DNA of 64,000 nucleotides from Pseudomonas sp. Marseille-Q3773 (GTDB lineage: Bacteria; Pseudomonadota; Gammaproteobacteria; Pseudomonadales; Pseudomonadaceae). The notes under the pieces are model-generated. The model made no database searches. It was not told the origin of the DNA and worked only from the letters and a program-made list of their open reading frames with translations. Made by a program: the position numbers and the translations under genes. Each line of letters begins with the position of its first letter. Positions within the stretch are counted from its first letter, which is position 1. Below, piece after piece: positions 53,675 through 62,881 of the stretch. The stretch spans positions 310,001 to 374,000 of the forward strand of contig NZ_OU745390.1 of assembly GCF_916618955.1 (NCBI RefSeq), read 5' to 3'.

Positions 53675-54046
53675 TCAGGCCGAAGCAAACCGCTCATCCA
53701 GGTAGGCAATGATCGCCTTGGACTCATACATCCAGGTCACCTTGCCCGCTTCCTCAATGCGCAGGCACGGCACTTTTACCCGGCCGCCCCCTTCCTGCAG
53801 GGCCTGGCGGTGCACCGGGTCGTTCTTGGCATCGCGCAACGCCACCGGCACGTTAAGGCGGTGCAGGGTGCGCCGGGTCTTGACGCAGAACGGGCAGGCA
53901 TGGAACTGATACAGCGCCAGGCCCTTGGCCGCCTGCTCGACGCGGGCCTGGGCGGCGGCGTCGCGCTTGCGCTTGGGCGGGCGGCTGATCCAGTCGCCGA
54001 ACACGATGAGCTGGCCGAGGCCAACCCGCAGGGCTTTGACGATCAT
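53675..54046 (-). CDS. Glutaredoxin-like / GST N-terminal domain protein
   Basis: A 123-residue thioredoxin-fold protein. After a hydrophobic N-terminal segment (MIVKALRVGLGQLIVFGDWI) and a basic linker it has LYQFHACPFCVKTRRTLHRL with a CPFC redox motif, then VKVPCLRIEEAG (cis-Pro loop) and MYESKAIIAYLDERF, as in the N-terminal domain of GSTs. Likely a glutathione-dependent disulfide reductase held at the membrane. The ATG at 54046 is chosen because cagg-agt lies just before it; two residues more are possible. It is followed by the folE gene upstream on the same strand, 59 bases apart. Confidence 0.85.
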   Translation of the reverse strand: MIVKALRVGLGQLIVFGDWISRPPKRKRDAAAQARVEQAAKGLALYQFHACPFCVKTRRTLHRLNVPVALRDAKNDPVHRQALQEGGGRVKVPCLRIEEAGKVTWMYESKAIIAYLDERFASA

Positions 54047-54105
54047 GGGCAACTCCTGAAATGCAAAAGCCGACCGGGCAGGGTCGGCTTGGGGTCAGCA
54101 GCCAG

Positions 54106-54651
54106 TCACTTGATCAGGCTGAGGAACTCGCTACGGGTAGCGGCGTTCTCGCGGAACTCGCCGAGCATCACCGAGGTGATCATGCTCGAGTTCTGCTTTT
54201 CGACGCCGCGCATCATCATGCACATGTGCTTGGCTTCGATCACGACTGCCACGCCGGCGGCACCGGTGACCTGCTGCACGGCCTCGGCGATCTGGCGGCT
54301 GAGGTTTTCCTGGATCTGCAAGCGGCGGGCGTACATGTCGACAATGCGTGCCACTTTCGACAGGCCCAGGACCTTGCCCTTGGGCAGGTATGCAACGTGG
54401 GCCTTGCCGATGAACGGCAGCATATGGTGTTCGCACATCGAATACAGCTCGATGTCCCGGACCAGCACCATTTCGCTGTTATCAGAGCTGAACAGCGCAT
54501 TGTTGGTGACTTCTTCCAGTGTTTGCTCATAACCGCGGCAAAGGTACTTCATCGCCTTTGCAGCCCGCTTGGGCGTGTCGAGCAGGCCCTCGCGGGAGAC
54601 GTCCTCGCCAAGCTGGCTGAGGATCTCGGTGTAGTTCTGTTCCAGGGACAT
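54106..54651 (-). CDS. folE: GTP cyclohydrolase I
   Basis: Converts GTP to dihydroneopterin triphosphate, first step of tetrahydrofolate synthesis. The 181 residues include the zinc and active-site block [32 protein letters not shown], then [25 protein letters not shown] and the C-terminal zinc-ligand region [22 protein letters not shown] (Cys-His/Cys set complete). Length agrees with short type IA enzymes. The ATG at 54651 follows aggtagatcc; a start further upstream is not supported. P. putida strains often carry two folE genes; this is the copy beside the Smr gene. Confidence 0.95.
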   Translation of the reverse strand: MSLEQNYTEILSQLGEDVSREGLLDTPKRAAKAMKYLCRGYEQTLEEVTNNALFSSDNSEMVLVRDIELYSMCEHHMLPFIGKAHVAYLPKGKVLGLSKVARIVDMYARRLQIQENLSRQIAEAVQQVTGAAGVAVVIEAKHMCMMMRGVEKQNSSMITSVMLGEFRENAATRSEFLSLIK

Positions 54652-54721
54652 GGATCTACCTGTGGGAAAAAATCGCAAAGACGAAGGGTACGGCGGCGAG
54701 GGCGGCGCTGCAAGCGCGGCG

Positions 54722-55282
54722 TTACTCGTCGCGGCCTTCGAGCATGGTTCGCTTGAGCATCACGTACACGGCGCCGGTGCCGCCATGGCGGGCGTTGCAC
54801 GAGGCAAACCCCAGTACCTGCGGGTGCTGGCGCAGCCAGGTGTTGACGTGGCTCTTGATCATCGGGCGCTTGCCGTCCAGGCGCGCGGCCTTGCCGTGGG
54901 TAACCCGCACGCAGCGTACTTCCAGCCGGGTGGCTTCGGCGATGAAGTCCCACAGGGTTTCGCGTGCCTTTTCCACGGTCATGCCGTGCAGGTCGAGGCT
55001 GCCCTCGAACGGAATCTGCCCCAGCTTCAGCTTGCGCAACTGGCCTTCCTGCACGCCGTCGCGACGCCACAGCAGTTCGTCTTCGGCGCCGACGTCGATG
55101 ACGAACTGGTCGGACATGCCGTCGATCACCAGCGCCTTGTCACTGCGCACGGTCGCCGCCTGACGCAGGCCGGCCAGCTGCTGGCGGTCGGCCTTGGGTT
55201 TGCCGACGTCGGCGCGGTCGTGCCGGATCGGCTTCACGCCGCGCACCTCGGCCTTGAACAGGGAAAAATCGTCGTCTTGCAT
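54722..55282 (-). CDS. Smr-domain protein (DNA endonuclease SmrA-like)
   Basis: A 186-residue protein. The N-terminal half is charged and probably flexible; the C-terminal Smr domain has [20 protein letters not shown] (the DLHG motif) and [24 protein letters not shown] (the HGK motif followed by a long helix), ending [12 protein letters not shown]. Smr domains, also found at the C-terminus of MutS2, nick DNA or RNA. The start at 55282 ([13 protein letters not shown]) is the family start; the frame extends 15 residues upstream. It lies 70 bases upstream of folE on the same strand and could share a transcript. Confidence 0.9.
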   Translation of the reverse strand: MQDDDFSLFKAEVRGVKPIRHDRADVGKPKADRQQLAGLRQAATVRSDKALVIDGMSDQFVIDVGAEDELLWRRDGVQEGQLRKLKLGQIPFEGSLDLHGMTVEKARETLWDFIAEATRLEVRCVRVTHGKAARLDGKRPMIKSHVNTWLRQHPQVLGFASCNARHGGTGAVYVMLKRTMLEGRDE

Positions 55283-55363
55283 GATGCCTCCACGTGGGCG
55301 GCGTAGTTTACGCGACTGCAGGGCCATGTGCAGCCTGTCCCGGCGACAGCGCTGGAACAGGTT

Positions 55364-55684
55364 TCAATCGTGCTTTTTCATCAGGTGCGGCGCCAGGTTC
55401 AGCTCGCGCCCACGGCGCAGGCGAATGCGGCTGCGGCGCCAGAAGCGCACGCCGAGCCACAGCAGCAGCAAGCCAGCCACGCTCAATACGGCGGACAACG
55501 GCTTGTTGGCATTGAGTTCCGCCAGGGCAGGGTAGTTGCCCAGCAGGCCGGCGACACCGGCCATCGCCAGCAGCACGCCCAGGGTGGCCAGCAAGGCCGA
55601 CAGGCCGGCCGCCAGCCGCGCGCCCCAGTTACGCGGTTCGCGCGGACGCAGGCGCTTGGCGTCGAAACTGCCTTTGAGCTTCAT
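55364..55684 (-). CDS. Small inner-membrane protein, unknown function
   Basis: A 106-residue protein with a basic N-terminus (MKLKGSFDAKRLRPREPRNWG), two transmembrane helices (about residues 25-50 and 62-82) and a strongly basic tail (RSRIRLRRGRELNLAPHLMKKHD). Both ends would be cytoplasmic. I do not recognise the family. A gagaggag ribosome site precedes the ATG at 55684. It sits between the Smr gene and an isochorismatase-like gene on the same strand, 52 bases from the latter. Confidence 0.72.
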   Translation of the reverse strand: MKLKGSFDAKRLRPREPRNWGARLAAGLSALLATLGVLLAMAGVAGLLGNYPALAELNANKPLSAVLSVAGLLLLWLGVRFWRRSRIRLRRGRELNLAPHLMKKHD

Positions 55685-55736
55685 TCCGCTCTCCTCTGTG
55701 GATATCCGGAATTCGACCTGCGGCTCACCATCGCGT

Positions 55737-56327
55737 TCAGATCAGGCTGGCGGTAGGAGCCACGCAAGCGAAGTTGTCGGCCATCACGGCCATTTCACAC
55801 TGGTGAATCTGCGCGGCCGGGATCACCCCATCCTTGAATGCCAGGTCGCGGGTCGCCGAAGCGTCTTCCACCAGGGTGCAGCGGTAACCATAGTCCTTGG
55901 CCCGGCGCACGGTGGTGCTGACGCTGGAATGGCTCATGAAACCGCACACGATCAGGTCCAGGTGGCCCAGTTCCTGGAGGGTCTCGTGCAGCTTGGTGTT
56001 CTTGAACGCGTTGGGCATGCGCTTTTCGATGACGATTTCGCCTTCCAGCGGCTCCAGCCCGGGAATGAACTGACCGGCCGGCCCCTGTGGGTCGAAGCGG
56101 CCACCGACGGTGCCCAAGTGGCGAACATGGATGATCGGACGGCCGCTCTTGCGCGCGGCGTCGAGCAACCTGGCGATGTTGGCCACGGCCTCGTCCATGC
56201 CCGACAGCGCCAGGGGCCCGCTGAGGTACTCCTTTTGCGCATCGATGACGATCAGGCTGGCGTGGCTCAGCTTGGCCGGCGGGTAATCGCGGCCAGTGAG
56301 GCGGAACATCGTGGTTGGAACGGACAT
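55737..56327 (-). CDS. Isochorismatase-family hydrolase lacking the usual cysteine
   Basis: A 196-residue alpha/beta hydrolase of the isochorismatase (cysteine hydrolase) superfamily. The conserved Asp is in LIVIDAQKEYL (Asp29), the Lys in IEKRMPNAF (Lys102). The nucleophile loop reads VCGFMSHSSVSTTVRRAKDYG, so Ser135 stands where the family normally has Cys (GxxTxxCV). Members without the Cys, such as isochorismatases EntB/PhzD, hydrolyse by a different route, so amidase activity is doubtful and vinyl-ether or another hydrolysis more likely. The ATG at 56327 follows aaggagccc. No pathway neighbours hint at a substrate. Confidence 0.86.
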   Translation of the reverse strand: MSVPTTMFRLTGRDYPPAKLSHASLIVIDAQKEYLSGPLALSGMDEAVANIARLLDAARKSGRPIIHVRHLGTVGGRFDPQGPAGQFIPGLEPLEGEIVIEKRMPNAFKNTKLHETLQELGHLDLIVCGFMSHSSVSTTVRRAKDYGYRCTLVEDASATRDLAFKDGVIPAAQIHQCEMAVMADNFACVAPTASLI

Positions 56328-56507
56328 CAAGGGCTCCTTGGGTAGGGCTTTTGTATACCTATTGTCCCCTGCCTTGGCGCCAATGGGAATGGTTGACAAT
56401 GCAAGCGGCATGATTACTGGCCTGCGGCCGGTCGGCAGGCAGCCCGAGGGAACAAATGTGCGGTCGGGGCTGTTAGACTTTTGTCCGGTCTGAATTAGGA
56501 GTACCCC

Positions 56508-57416
56508 GTGATCACATCCCGTCTGCGCACGCTGCGCGACTACATCCGCTGGGCGGTCAGCCGCTTCCACGAGCACGACCTGTTCTTCGGCCACGGTGCC
56601 GACAACGCCTGGGACGAGGCCCGCCTGCTGGTGCTCGGCGCGGTGCATCTGCCGTGGGAGGTGGCCGACAGCTACCTGGACTGCCGCCTCGAGGACGACG
56701 AGCGGGTGCGCCTGCAGCACCTGCTGAAGCGCCGTATCGAAGAGCGCGTACCGGCCGCATACCTGTTGGGCGAGGCCTGGTTCTGCGGCATGTCGTTCAT
56801 CGTCGACCCGCGCGTGCTGGTGCCGCGTTCGCCGATTGGCGAGCTGATCGAGAAACGCTTCGAGCCGTGGCTGGCCAGCGAGCCGACGCGCATTCTCGAC
56901 CTGTGCACCGGGTCGGGCTGCATCGGTATCGTTGCCGCCGATGTATTCCCCGAAGCCGAGGTGGTGCTGGCCGACCTGTCCTTCGACGCGCTTGAAGTGG
57001 CCAACCAGAACATCGAGCGGCATGGCCTGGAGGGGCGCGTGTACACCGTGCAGGGCGACGGTTTTGCCGGTTTGCCTGGGCAGCGCTTCGACCTGATCCT
57101 GTCCAACCCGCCGTATGTCGATGCCGAGGACTTCGACGACATGCCGGCCGAGTACCACCACGAACCCGAACTGGGCCTGGCCTGCGGCAGCGACGGCCTG
57201 GACCTGGTACGGCGCATGCTGGCCGAAGCGGCCGACCACCTGACCGACAAGGGCTTGCTGATTGTCGAAGTGGGCAACAGCCAGGTGCATGTCGAGGCGC
57301 TGTACCCTGAAGTGGACTTCGCCTGGCTGGAGTTCGAGCGCGGCGGGCACGGCGTGTTCATGCTGACCGCCGAGCAGTGCCGCCAGCACCAGCAGCTGTT
57401 CAAGGCCCGGGCCTGA
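56508..57416 (+). CDS. prmB: Ribosomal protein L3 N5-glutamine methyltransferase
   Basis: Methylates a glutamine of ribosomal protein L3 during 50S assembly. The 302 residues show an N-terminal helical domain, [30 protein letters not shown], the SAM motif [19 protein letters not shown] and the catalytic glutamine-binding motif [18 protein letters not shown]. The NPPY motif is shared with PrmC, but the '[10 protein letters not shown]' and 'CTGSGCIGI' variants and the neighbour aroC indicate PrmB. It begins at a GTG at 56508 with an aggag site seven bases earlier. Confidence 0.93.
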   Translation: MITSRLRTLRDYIRWAVSRFHEHDLFFGHGADNAWDEARLLVLGAVHLPWEVADSYLDCRLEDDERVRLQHLLKRRIEERVPAAYLLGEAWFCGMSFIVDPRVLVPRSPIGELIEKRFEPWLASEPTRILDLCTGSGCIGIVAADVFPEAEVVLADLSFDALEVANQNIERHGLEGRVYTVQGDGFAGLPGQRFDLILSNPPYVDAEDFDDMPAEYHHEPELGLACGSDGLDLVRRMLAEAADHLTDKGLLIVEVGNSQVHVEALYPEVDFAWLEFERGGHGVFMLTAEQCRQHQQLFKARA

Positions 57417-57500
57417 CGCCAGGCCCTCACCGCCACAGTTGCCGCGCCGTCGTTGAATGCAGTGCGGTAACTGGGGCGCGGGTTTATCCGCGCTGCAGTC

Positions 57501-58283
57501 TCAGCGGGTAGCGATCCAGATCAGCAACCCGGCCTGAAATACGGCAAAGGCCACCAGGCAAGTAATGGTAAAGCGCAGGCCACTGTCTTCGCGCTGATAC
57601 TTGGCCACCCGTTCATCACGCTCACGCAGTTGCCCTTCTTTTTCCTGCAACTGCTGTTCAGCCTGCTGCAGCAGGCCGGCAGCATCCAGGATCTCCACCC
57701 GCTGCACGTGCTCGCTGTTCCAGGCCCCTTTGAGCTGGCCTACCGTCGTTTCCACGGTTCGGCCCTTCAGGTGCTGGCTGTCCTCGTACTCCACCTCGAT
57801 GCCCATCGCGCGCAGGCAGTGGTCGCGGCGCAGGCGCGAGTCTTCGTTCAGCGCATCCTTGCTCGGCAGCGCCACACCTTCGACGCGGTAATGCGACCAG
57901 TTGCGCTGCAGCCACTGCACGGCCTGGGCCAGCAGGAAGCGGCCCAGGCCACGGTTCAACGGTTCCAGTTGCAGGCCGGTTTCAGCGCCAATGCGCACCA
58001 GGCGTTCGGTGTGGTCGACGCGGATGTCCAGGCGGTTCTGTTCCTTGTGCACCTTCTGGCCCGGCAGTCTGATTTCCATGCGCAGCAGGCTGTGGGCCTT
58101 GTCATGGCGCTCGGCGTAGCCGAACTGCACAAAGCGCAGCGGCCGTGCGCCGGTGCTGCGGTCGGTGGGCAGGGCGGCCAGGCGCAGCAGCTGGAAATGT
58201 TCAGTGGTCAACTCGGCCCAAGGCAGGGCCGGGCTTTCCTGGGATTCTTCGGCCGGCTCTGCGGCGGCGGGGGTGGTGGTCAT
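57501..58283 (-). CDS. Tail-anchored-type membrane protein with coiled coil, unknown function
   Basis: A 260-residue protein. Residues ~25-160 are a mixed soluble domain (HFQLLRLAALPTDRSTGARPLRFVQFGYAERH, then EPLNRGLGRFLLAQAVQWLQ and VALPSKDALNEDSRLRRDHCLRAMG). Then a coiled coil (LLQQAEQQLQEKEGQLRERDERVAKYQRE) leads to a single C-terminal transmembrane helix (LRFTITCLVAFAVFQAGLLIWIATR) with almost nothing after it. The domain between recalls GNAT-like folds by its LGRFLLAQAVQWL helix, but this is weak. The start at 58283 (MTTTPAAAEPAEE) is chosen over an upstream frame lacking a site. No function is proposed. Confidence 0.75.
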   Translation of the reverse strand: MTTTPAAAEPAEESQESPALPWAELTTEHFQLLRLAALPTDRSTGARPLRFVQFGYAERHDKAHSLLRMEIRLPGQKVHKEQNRLDIRVDHTERLVRIGAETGLQLEPLNRGLGRFLLAQAVQWLQRNWSHYRVEGVALPSKDALNEDSRLRRDHCLRAMGIEVEYEDSQHLKGRTVETTVGQLKGAWNSEHVQRVEILDAAGLLQQAEQQLQEKEGQLRERDERVAKYQREDSGLRFTITCLVAFAVFQAGLLIWIATR

Positions 58284-58348
58284 CAGGGCTTGTCCTCGGC
58301 TATGCCCGCTGTATCGGCAGGCAGCCCGCAGACCTGAGCCCGTTCCCC

Positions 58349-59308
58349 TCACGCCGAAGGCAAATGCTGGATGAAGGTCACGATCCGTTCACCCAGCTCG
58401 CGCGCCAGCGGCAGCTCGGGGTTGAGGTAGCTGTCGCGCTGCTGGCTCATGCCCTTGGGGCTGATGCGCAACATATGGTTCATGCCGTCGATCAGGACCA
58501 GCTGGGCATCCGGCTTGGCTGCCTTCAGCCGTTCGGCATCGTCCACATCCACCTGCACGTCGTTGCGCCCCTGCACGATCAGCGCGGGCATGGGCAGGCG
58601 GGCGAAGGCCGCCGCCGGGTTCTGCCGGAACAGCGAAATCAGGTAGGGCTGCACGCTGGGGCGGAACACCTGGCGCAATGGTGCCGGCACTTCCAGGCTG
58701 GTCTGCCCGGCCTGCAGGCGGTCGAGCAGCGCGCTGCCACCGGCCAGCTGGGCCGGCGGCAGGCGCTGGGCCAGCTGTTCGCGCAGCACCTCGGCCAGCG
58801 GCCGGCCACTGCCGGCCAGGGTAATCACCGCGCTGGCACCGGCCTGCTCGGCGGCCAGGCTGGCGATCAGCGCACCTTCGCTGTGGCCGACCAGGATCAG
58901 CGGGCCAAAGCGCGGATCGGCCTTGAGCTTGTGGCTCCAGGCGACCACATCAGCCACGTAGCGCTCCACGCTGAGGTCGCGCTCGTCGGGGGTGGCCGGC
59001 TGGCTGGCGGCGACACCGCGCTTGTCATAGCGCACGCTGGCGATGTGTTCGTTGGCCAGCAGCAGGGCCAGGCGCTTGAGGTTGTCGATCCGCCCCGAGG
59101 CCGGGTTGTTGCCGTCGCGGTCGGTGGGGCCGGAGCCAGCGATGATCAGCACGACTGGCGGCGGGGTGGCTTGCTGCGGCAACAGCAGGCTACCGTGCAG
59201 CACACCCTGGCCGGTATCGAGGTCGATCGGGCGTTGCAGCACGCTGGGGGCGGCCTGGGCCAGGCTGGTGCACAGCAGGAAGAACAGGGCGACGAAGCGC
59301 GACATCAT
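58349..59308 (-). CDS. Exported alpha/beta hydrolase
   Basis: A 319-residue secreted hydrolase. The signal peptide [19 protein letters not shown] ends at an AxA site. The mature part has [18 protein letters not shown], an oxyanion-type loop, the nucleophile elbow [17 protein letters not shown] (GHSEG), and a late [10 protein letters not shown] with the catalytic His; the acid is probably in [17 protein letters not shown]. This is the pattern of serine aminopeptidase/esterase-like periplasmic hydrolases. The second Met is an equally possible start. It is divergent from aroC. Substrate unknown. Confidence 0.87.
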   Translation of the reverse strand: MMSRFVALFFLLCTSLAQAAPSVLQRPIDLDTGQGVLHGSLLLPQQATPPPVVLIIAGSGPTDRDGNNPASGRIDNLKRLALLLANEHIASVRYDKRGVAASQPATPDERDLSVERYVADVVAWSHKLKADPRFGPLILVGHSEGALIASLAAEQAGASAVITLAGSGRPLAEVLREQLAQRLPPAQLAGGSALLDRLQAGQTSLEVPAPLRQVFRPSVQPYLISLFRQNPAAAFARLPMPALIVQGRNDVQVDVDDAERLKAAKPDAQLVLIDGMNHMLRISPKGMSQQRDSYLNPELPLARELGERIVTFIQHLPSA

Positions 59309-59383
59309 GCGGTACTACAGTAGGGAGATGTCACTTTGACCCTATGTTCCTGCGAAGGTTCTCGGCCCGTACATGGCAGGCTT

Positions 59384-59415
59384 GGCCTCTTCGCAGGTTA
59401 ACCCGCTGCCACAGG
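59384..59415 (+). repeat. Single degenerate REP element
   Basis: ggcctcttcgcaggttaacc followed by cgctgccacagg matches the REP core with a few changes (gcagg for gcggg, gctgcc for gctccc). It lies in the aroC upstream region and lacks an inverted partner, so it is a decayed or solitary copy. Confidence 0.7.
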
Positions 59416-59496
59416 TTGACGATGCCCAGCACAGGCGGGCAATCCATCTGTATACTGCCGCTTTCGTTCACTTCAGGCAGATCTCGCGGAGCGTCC

Positions 59497-60588
59497 ATGT
59501 CCGGCAATACCTACGGCAAGCTGTTCACTGTCACCACCGCAGGCGAGAGCCATGGCCCGGCGTTGGTCGCCATTGTCGATGGATGCCCACCGGGCCTGGA
59601 AATTTCCCTTGCCGACCTGCAGCACGACCTCGACCGGCGCAAGCCCGGCACCAGCCGGCACACCACCCAGCGCCAGGAAGCCGACGAGGTGGAAATCCTC
59701 TCCGGCGTGTTCGAAGGCCGCACCACGGGCTGCTCGATCGGCCTGCTGATCCGCAACACCGACCAGAAGTCCAAGGACTACTCGGCGATCAAGGACCTGT
59801 TCCGCCCGGCCCACGCCGACTACACCTACCACCACAAATACGGCATCCGCGACTACCGCGGCGGTGGCCGCAGCTCGGCCCGCGAAACCGCGATGCGCGT
59901 GGCTGCAGGCGCCATCGCCAAGAAGTACCTGGCCACCCAGGGCATCACCGTGCGTGGCTACATGAGCCAGCTGGGGCCGATCGAGATCCCGTTCAAGAGC
60001 TGGGAGTCGGTGGAACAGAACGCCTTCTTCAGCGCCGACCCGAGCAAGGTACCGGAACTGGAGGCCTACATGGACCAGCTGCGCCGTGACCAGGACTCGG
60101 TAGGCGCCAAGATCACCGTGGTCGCCGAAGGTGTGATGCCGGGCCTGGGCGAGCCGATCTTTGACCGCCTGGATGCCGAACTGGCCCACGCCCTGATGAG
60201 CATCAACGCGGTCAAGGGCGTTGAAATCGGCGCTGGCTTCGCCAGCGTGGCGCAGCGTGGTACCGAGCACCGTGACGAGCTGACCCCGCAAGGCTTCCTC
60301 AGCAACAACGCTGGCGGCATCCTCGGCGGCATCTCTTCGGGCCAGCCGATCGTTGCCCACCTGGCACTGAAGCCGACCTCCAGCATTACCACCCCGGGCC
60401 GCTCCATCGACATCGACGGCAACCCGGTGGACGTCATCACCAAAGGCCGCCACGACCCGTGCGTGGGCATCCGCGCCACACCGATCGCCGAGGCGATGAT
60501 GGCCATTGCGCTGATGGACCACCTGCTGCGTCACCGCGCGCAGAATGCCGAGGTGAAGGTGAACACCCCGGTGCTGGGCCAGCTCTGA
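59497..60588 (+). CDS. aroC: Chorismate synthase
   Basis: Forms chorismate from EPSP with reduced FMN, the last common step to aromatic amino acids and folate. The 363 residues start [22 protein letters not shown] (family signature 1) and include [57 protein letters not shown] (signature 2, with the FMN-binding His), and [16 protein letters not shown] near the end. All signature motifs are complete. The frame extends 51 residues upstream, but the ATG at 59497 is the family start. A REP pair separates it from the following MFS gene. Confidence 0.97.
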   Translation: MSGNTYGKLFTVTTAGESHGPALVAIVDGCPPGLEISLADLQHDLDRRKPGTSRHTTQRQEADEVEILSGVFEGRTTGCSIGLLIRNTDQKSKDYSAIKDLFRPAHADYTYHHKYGIRDYRGGGRSSARETAMRVAAGAIAKKYLATQGITVRGYMSQLGPIEIPFKSWESVEQNAFFSADPSKVPELEAYMDQLRRDQDSVGAKITVVAEGVMPGLGEPIFDRLDAELAHALMSINAVKGVEIGAGFASVAQRGTEHRDELTPQGFLSNNAGGILGGISSGQPIVAHLALKPTSSITTPGRSIDIDGNPVDVITKGRHDPCVGIRATPIAEAMMAIALMDHLLRHRAQNAEVKVNTPVLGQL

Positions 60589-60594
60589 TTCGCC

Positions 60595-60700
60595 AATACC
60601 GGCCTCCTCGCGGGCATGCCCGCTCCCACAGGTTCATCACCGCTTTCAAAGTCTGTGGGTTCCCTGGGAGCGGGCGCGCCCGCGAAGAGGCCGGCACAGG
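60595..60700. repeat. Inverted pair of REP elements
   Basis: Arms at about 60595-60632 (core ccggcctcctcgcgggcatg) and 60664-60700 (core tgggagcgggcgcgcccgcg) are inverted REP copies with small differences. Unlike the other pairs it lies between two genes of the same direction, immediately ahead of the MFS start, and may reduce read-through from aroC. Confidence 0.85.
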
Positions 60701-60718
60701 TCCCCACAAGGGCATCCC

Positions 60719-61876
60719 ATGCAGCAACCAATTCCCTACTGGCGCCTGTCCAGCTTCTACCTGTTCTACTTCGCCCTGCTCGGCTCCACCGCCCCGTTCC
60801 TGGCGTTGTACTTCGACCACCTGGGCTTTTCCCCGGCGCGTATCGGCGAGCTGGTGGCGATCCCCATGCTCATGCGTTGCGTGGCCCCCAACCTATGGGG
60901 CTGGCTGGGCGATCGCACCGGCCAGCGTCTGTTGATCGTGCGCCTGGGCGCGCTGTCGACCCTGGCCACCTTCGCCCTGATCTTCTTCGGCAAGAGCTAC
61001 GCCTGGCTGGCACTGGTCATGGCCCTGCACGCGTTCTTCTGGCACGCGGTGCTGCCGCAGTTCGAGGTCATCACCCTGGCCCACCTGCATGGGCAGACTG
61101 CGCGCTACAGCCAGGTACGCCTGTGGGGCTCGATCGGTTTCATCCTCACCGTGGTCGGCCTGGGCCGGCTGTTCGAGTGGCTGAGCCTGGATATCTACCC
61201 GGTGGCCCTGGTCACGATCATGGCCGGCATCGTCGCCGCCAGCCTGTGGGTGCCCAATGCTCAGCCGCTGGAGCAGGGCGAGCGCCGCAGCGCCGGCGGC
61301 TTCCTGCAGCAGCTGCGTGCCCCCGGGGTGATCGCGTTCTATGCCTGCGTGGCGTTGATGCAACTCAGCCACGGGCCGTACTACACCTTCCTCACCCTGC
61401 ACCTCGAACACCTCGGCTACAGCCGCGGTGCCATCGGCCTGTTGTGGGCGCTTGGGGTGGTGGCAGAAGTGCTGGTGTTCATGCTCATGAGCCAGATCTT
61501 CGCGCGTTTTTCCGTGCAACGGGTGTTGCTGGCCAGCTTCGTGCTGGCGGCGCTGCGCTGGCTGTTGCTGGGTAACCTGGCCGGCGAGCCGGCAGTACTG
61601 GTATTCGCCCAGTTGCTGCATGCGGCCACCTTCGGCTGCTTCCACGCCGCCAGCATCGCGTTCGTCCAGGCCAGCTTCGGTGCCCGCCAGCAGGGCCAGG
61701 GCCAGGCGCTGTATGCGGCGCTGTCCGGTACCGGCGGGGCGCTGGGGGCGTTGTATTCGGGCTACAGCTGGAAACTCCTGGGCCCCACCTTCACCTTTGG
61801 TATGGCCAGTGCCGCAGCCTTGGCTGCAGCCGTTATCATTGCCATTTGTTCGCAACCGACCAGGACCCGCCCCTGA
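60719..61876 (+). CDS. MFS transporter, HcaT-like
   Basis: A 385-residue transporter with twelve predicted helices. The opening WRLSSFYLFYFALLGSTAPFLALYF and the loop WGWLGDRTGQRLLIVRLGAL, followed by RLWGSIGFILTVVGLG, are typical of the MFS_1-like/HcaT group (3-phenylpropionate permease and nucleoside-symporter relatives). It overlaps the acireductone-dioxygenase-like gene by one base (TGATG), so both are probably expressed together. Substrate not determined. Confidence 0.88.
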   Translation: MQQPIPYWRLSSFYLFYFALLGSTAPFLALYFDHLGFSPARIGELVAIPMLMRCVAPNLWGWLGDRTGQRLLIVRLGALSTLATFALIFFGKSYAWLALVMALHAFFWHAVLPQFEVITLAHLHGQTARYSQVRLWGSIGFILTVVGLGRLFEWLSLDIYPVALVTIMAGIVAASLWVPNAQPLEQGERRSAGGFLQQLRAPGVIAFYACVALMQLSHGPYYTFLTLHLEHLGYSRGAIGLLWALGVVAEVLVFMLMSQIFARFSVQRVLLASFVLAALRWLLLGNLAGEPAVLVFAQLLHAATFGCFHAASIAFVQASFGARQQGQGQALYAALSGTGGALGALYSGYSWKLLGPTFTFGMASAAALAAAVIIAICSQPTRTRP

Positions 61877-62412
61877 TGAGCATTCTCAGCGTTTTCCACA
61901 CTGCCAGCCCGGAACTGCCGAACAAGGTGCTGACCCATCACGATGACATCGCCGCCACCCTGGCGGAACAGGGCGTGCGTCTTGCCCATGCCGAACATGG
62001 CCTGCGGTTGCGCCCAGGCACTGCCCAGGAAGAGGTCTTGAACGCCTGTCGGGCACACCTGGACCAGTTGATGACAACACATGGCAGCAAAGCCTTCGTG
62101 GTGCTCAACCGTGACGGTGCCGACCCGGCGCAGGTGGATGTGCGCGATGAGCACGTGCATGACGCTGACGAGCTGTTTGCCGTGATCAGCGGGCGGGCAC
62201 AGGTTGGCCTGCGTCTGGGCGATTGGGTGTATTCGCTGCTTTGCGAGAAGGGTGACCAGCTGGTGGTGCCGGCGGGGATCCGACGCTGGGTGGAACTGGG
62301 AGATACGCCGTTCTGCCTGGCGCTACGCCTGTACGCCAGCGAGCAAGGTGCAAAGCCGCGCTTTACCGGGGATGAGAGTGCAAGGGCGTTTCTGGGTATC
62401 GACGAATTGTAA
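61876..62412 (+). CDS. Acireductone dioxygenase-like cupin missing one metal ligand
   Basis: A 178-residue cupin similar along its length to acireductone dioxygenase of the methionine salvage pathway: MSILSVFHTASPELPNKVLTHHDDIAATLAEQGVR, then DEHVHDADELFAVISG and VYSLLCEKGDQLVVPAGIRRWVELG. In active enzymes the metal is held by HxHxxxE and a later His in PAGTxHWF. Here His93, His95 and Glu99 remain, but the fourth ligand is Arg137 (PAGIRRW). It may be inactive in the canonical reaction or use another metal geometry. No mtn salvage genes are adjacent. The ATG overlaps the MFS stop. Confidence 0.82.
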   Translation: MSILSVFHTASPELPNKVLTHHDDIAATLAEQGVRLAHAEHGLRLRPGTAQEEVLNACRAHLDQLMTTHGSKAFVVLNRDGADPAQVDVRDEHVHDADELFAVISGRAQVGLRLGDWVYSLLCEKGDQLVVPAGIRRWVELGDTPFCLALRLYASEQGAKPRFTGDESARAFLGIDEL

Positions 62413-62419
62413 TCGCGCT

Positions 62420-62469
62420 ACCGGCCGCTTCACCGGCATTTTCGCGGGCTTGCCCGCGAAGCGGCCGGT
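62420..62469. terminator. Two-part palindrome between convergent genes
   Basis: Inner stem ttcgcgggc (62441-62449) / gcccgcgaa (62452-62460) with a two-base loop; outer stem ccggccgc (62421-62428) / gcggccgg (62461-62468). It resembles a REP-derived palindrome and lies between the convergent dioxygenase-like and DUF3509 genes, where it should block transcription from both sides. Confidence 0.65.
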
Positions 62470-62485
62470 GAAGCCATTCCCTGAC

Positions 62486-62758
62486 TCAGCGATAGGTTGG
62501 CAAGGCAAAGCGCTGCTGGCTTTGCAGCATGGAGATCACCGGCAACTCGCTGGCCTGCTCGGCCAGGTCACGGCGAATGGCGCTGATTGCCCATGACAGC
62601 TGTTCGGCGCTATGCAGTTGGCCATAGGTCAGCACCCGACGGGTCACCTTGCCGTCGGCTGCGCGCAGGGTCAGCAGGATGCCGCCGTCCGGGCGGGGCT
62701 GGGTAGTGACCTGGTAGGCTGGAAATACCGAGACGAACTTTTCCTGGATGAGGTCCAT
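62486..62758 (-). CDS. DUF3509 family protein
   Basis: A 90-residue protein, MDLIQEKFVSVFPAYQVTTQPRPDGGILLTL at the N-terminus and LTYGQLHSAEQLSWAISAIRRDLAEQASELP in the middle, matching DUF3509, a small Pseudomonas family without assigned function. A mixed beta-alpha fold is likely, without signal or membrane segment. The ATG at 62758 follows a caggag site. The upstream 268 bases, shared with the divergent ankyrin gene, contain tandem palindromes that may regulate it. Confidence 0.85.
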   Translation of the reverse strand: MDLIQEKFVSVFPAYQVTTQPRPDGGILLTLRAADGKVTRRVLTYGQLHSAEQLSWAISAIRRDLAEQASELPVISMLQSQQRFALPTYR

Positions 62759-62881
62759 ATCAACTCCTGGCAGGTTAGTGGCAATCGTGAACAGGTAGAT
62801 TGCAGTCAGCGTGCCAAGAGCTTTGTTTATAAAAATTCCTTTTAAATCAGCGTTTTAGAGTGATTTTGAAAGCGGCGGTCC

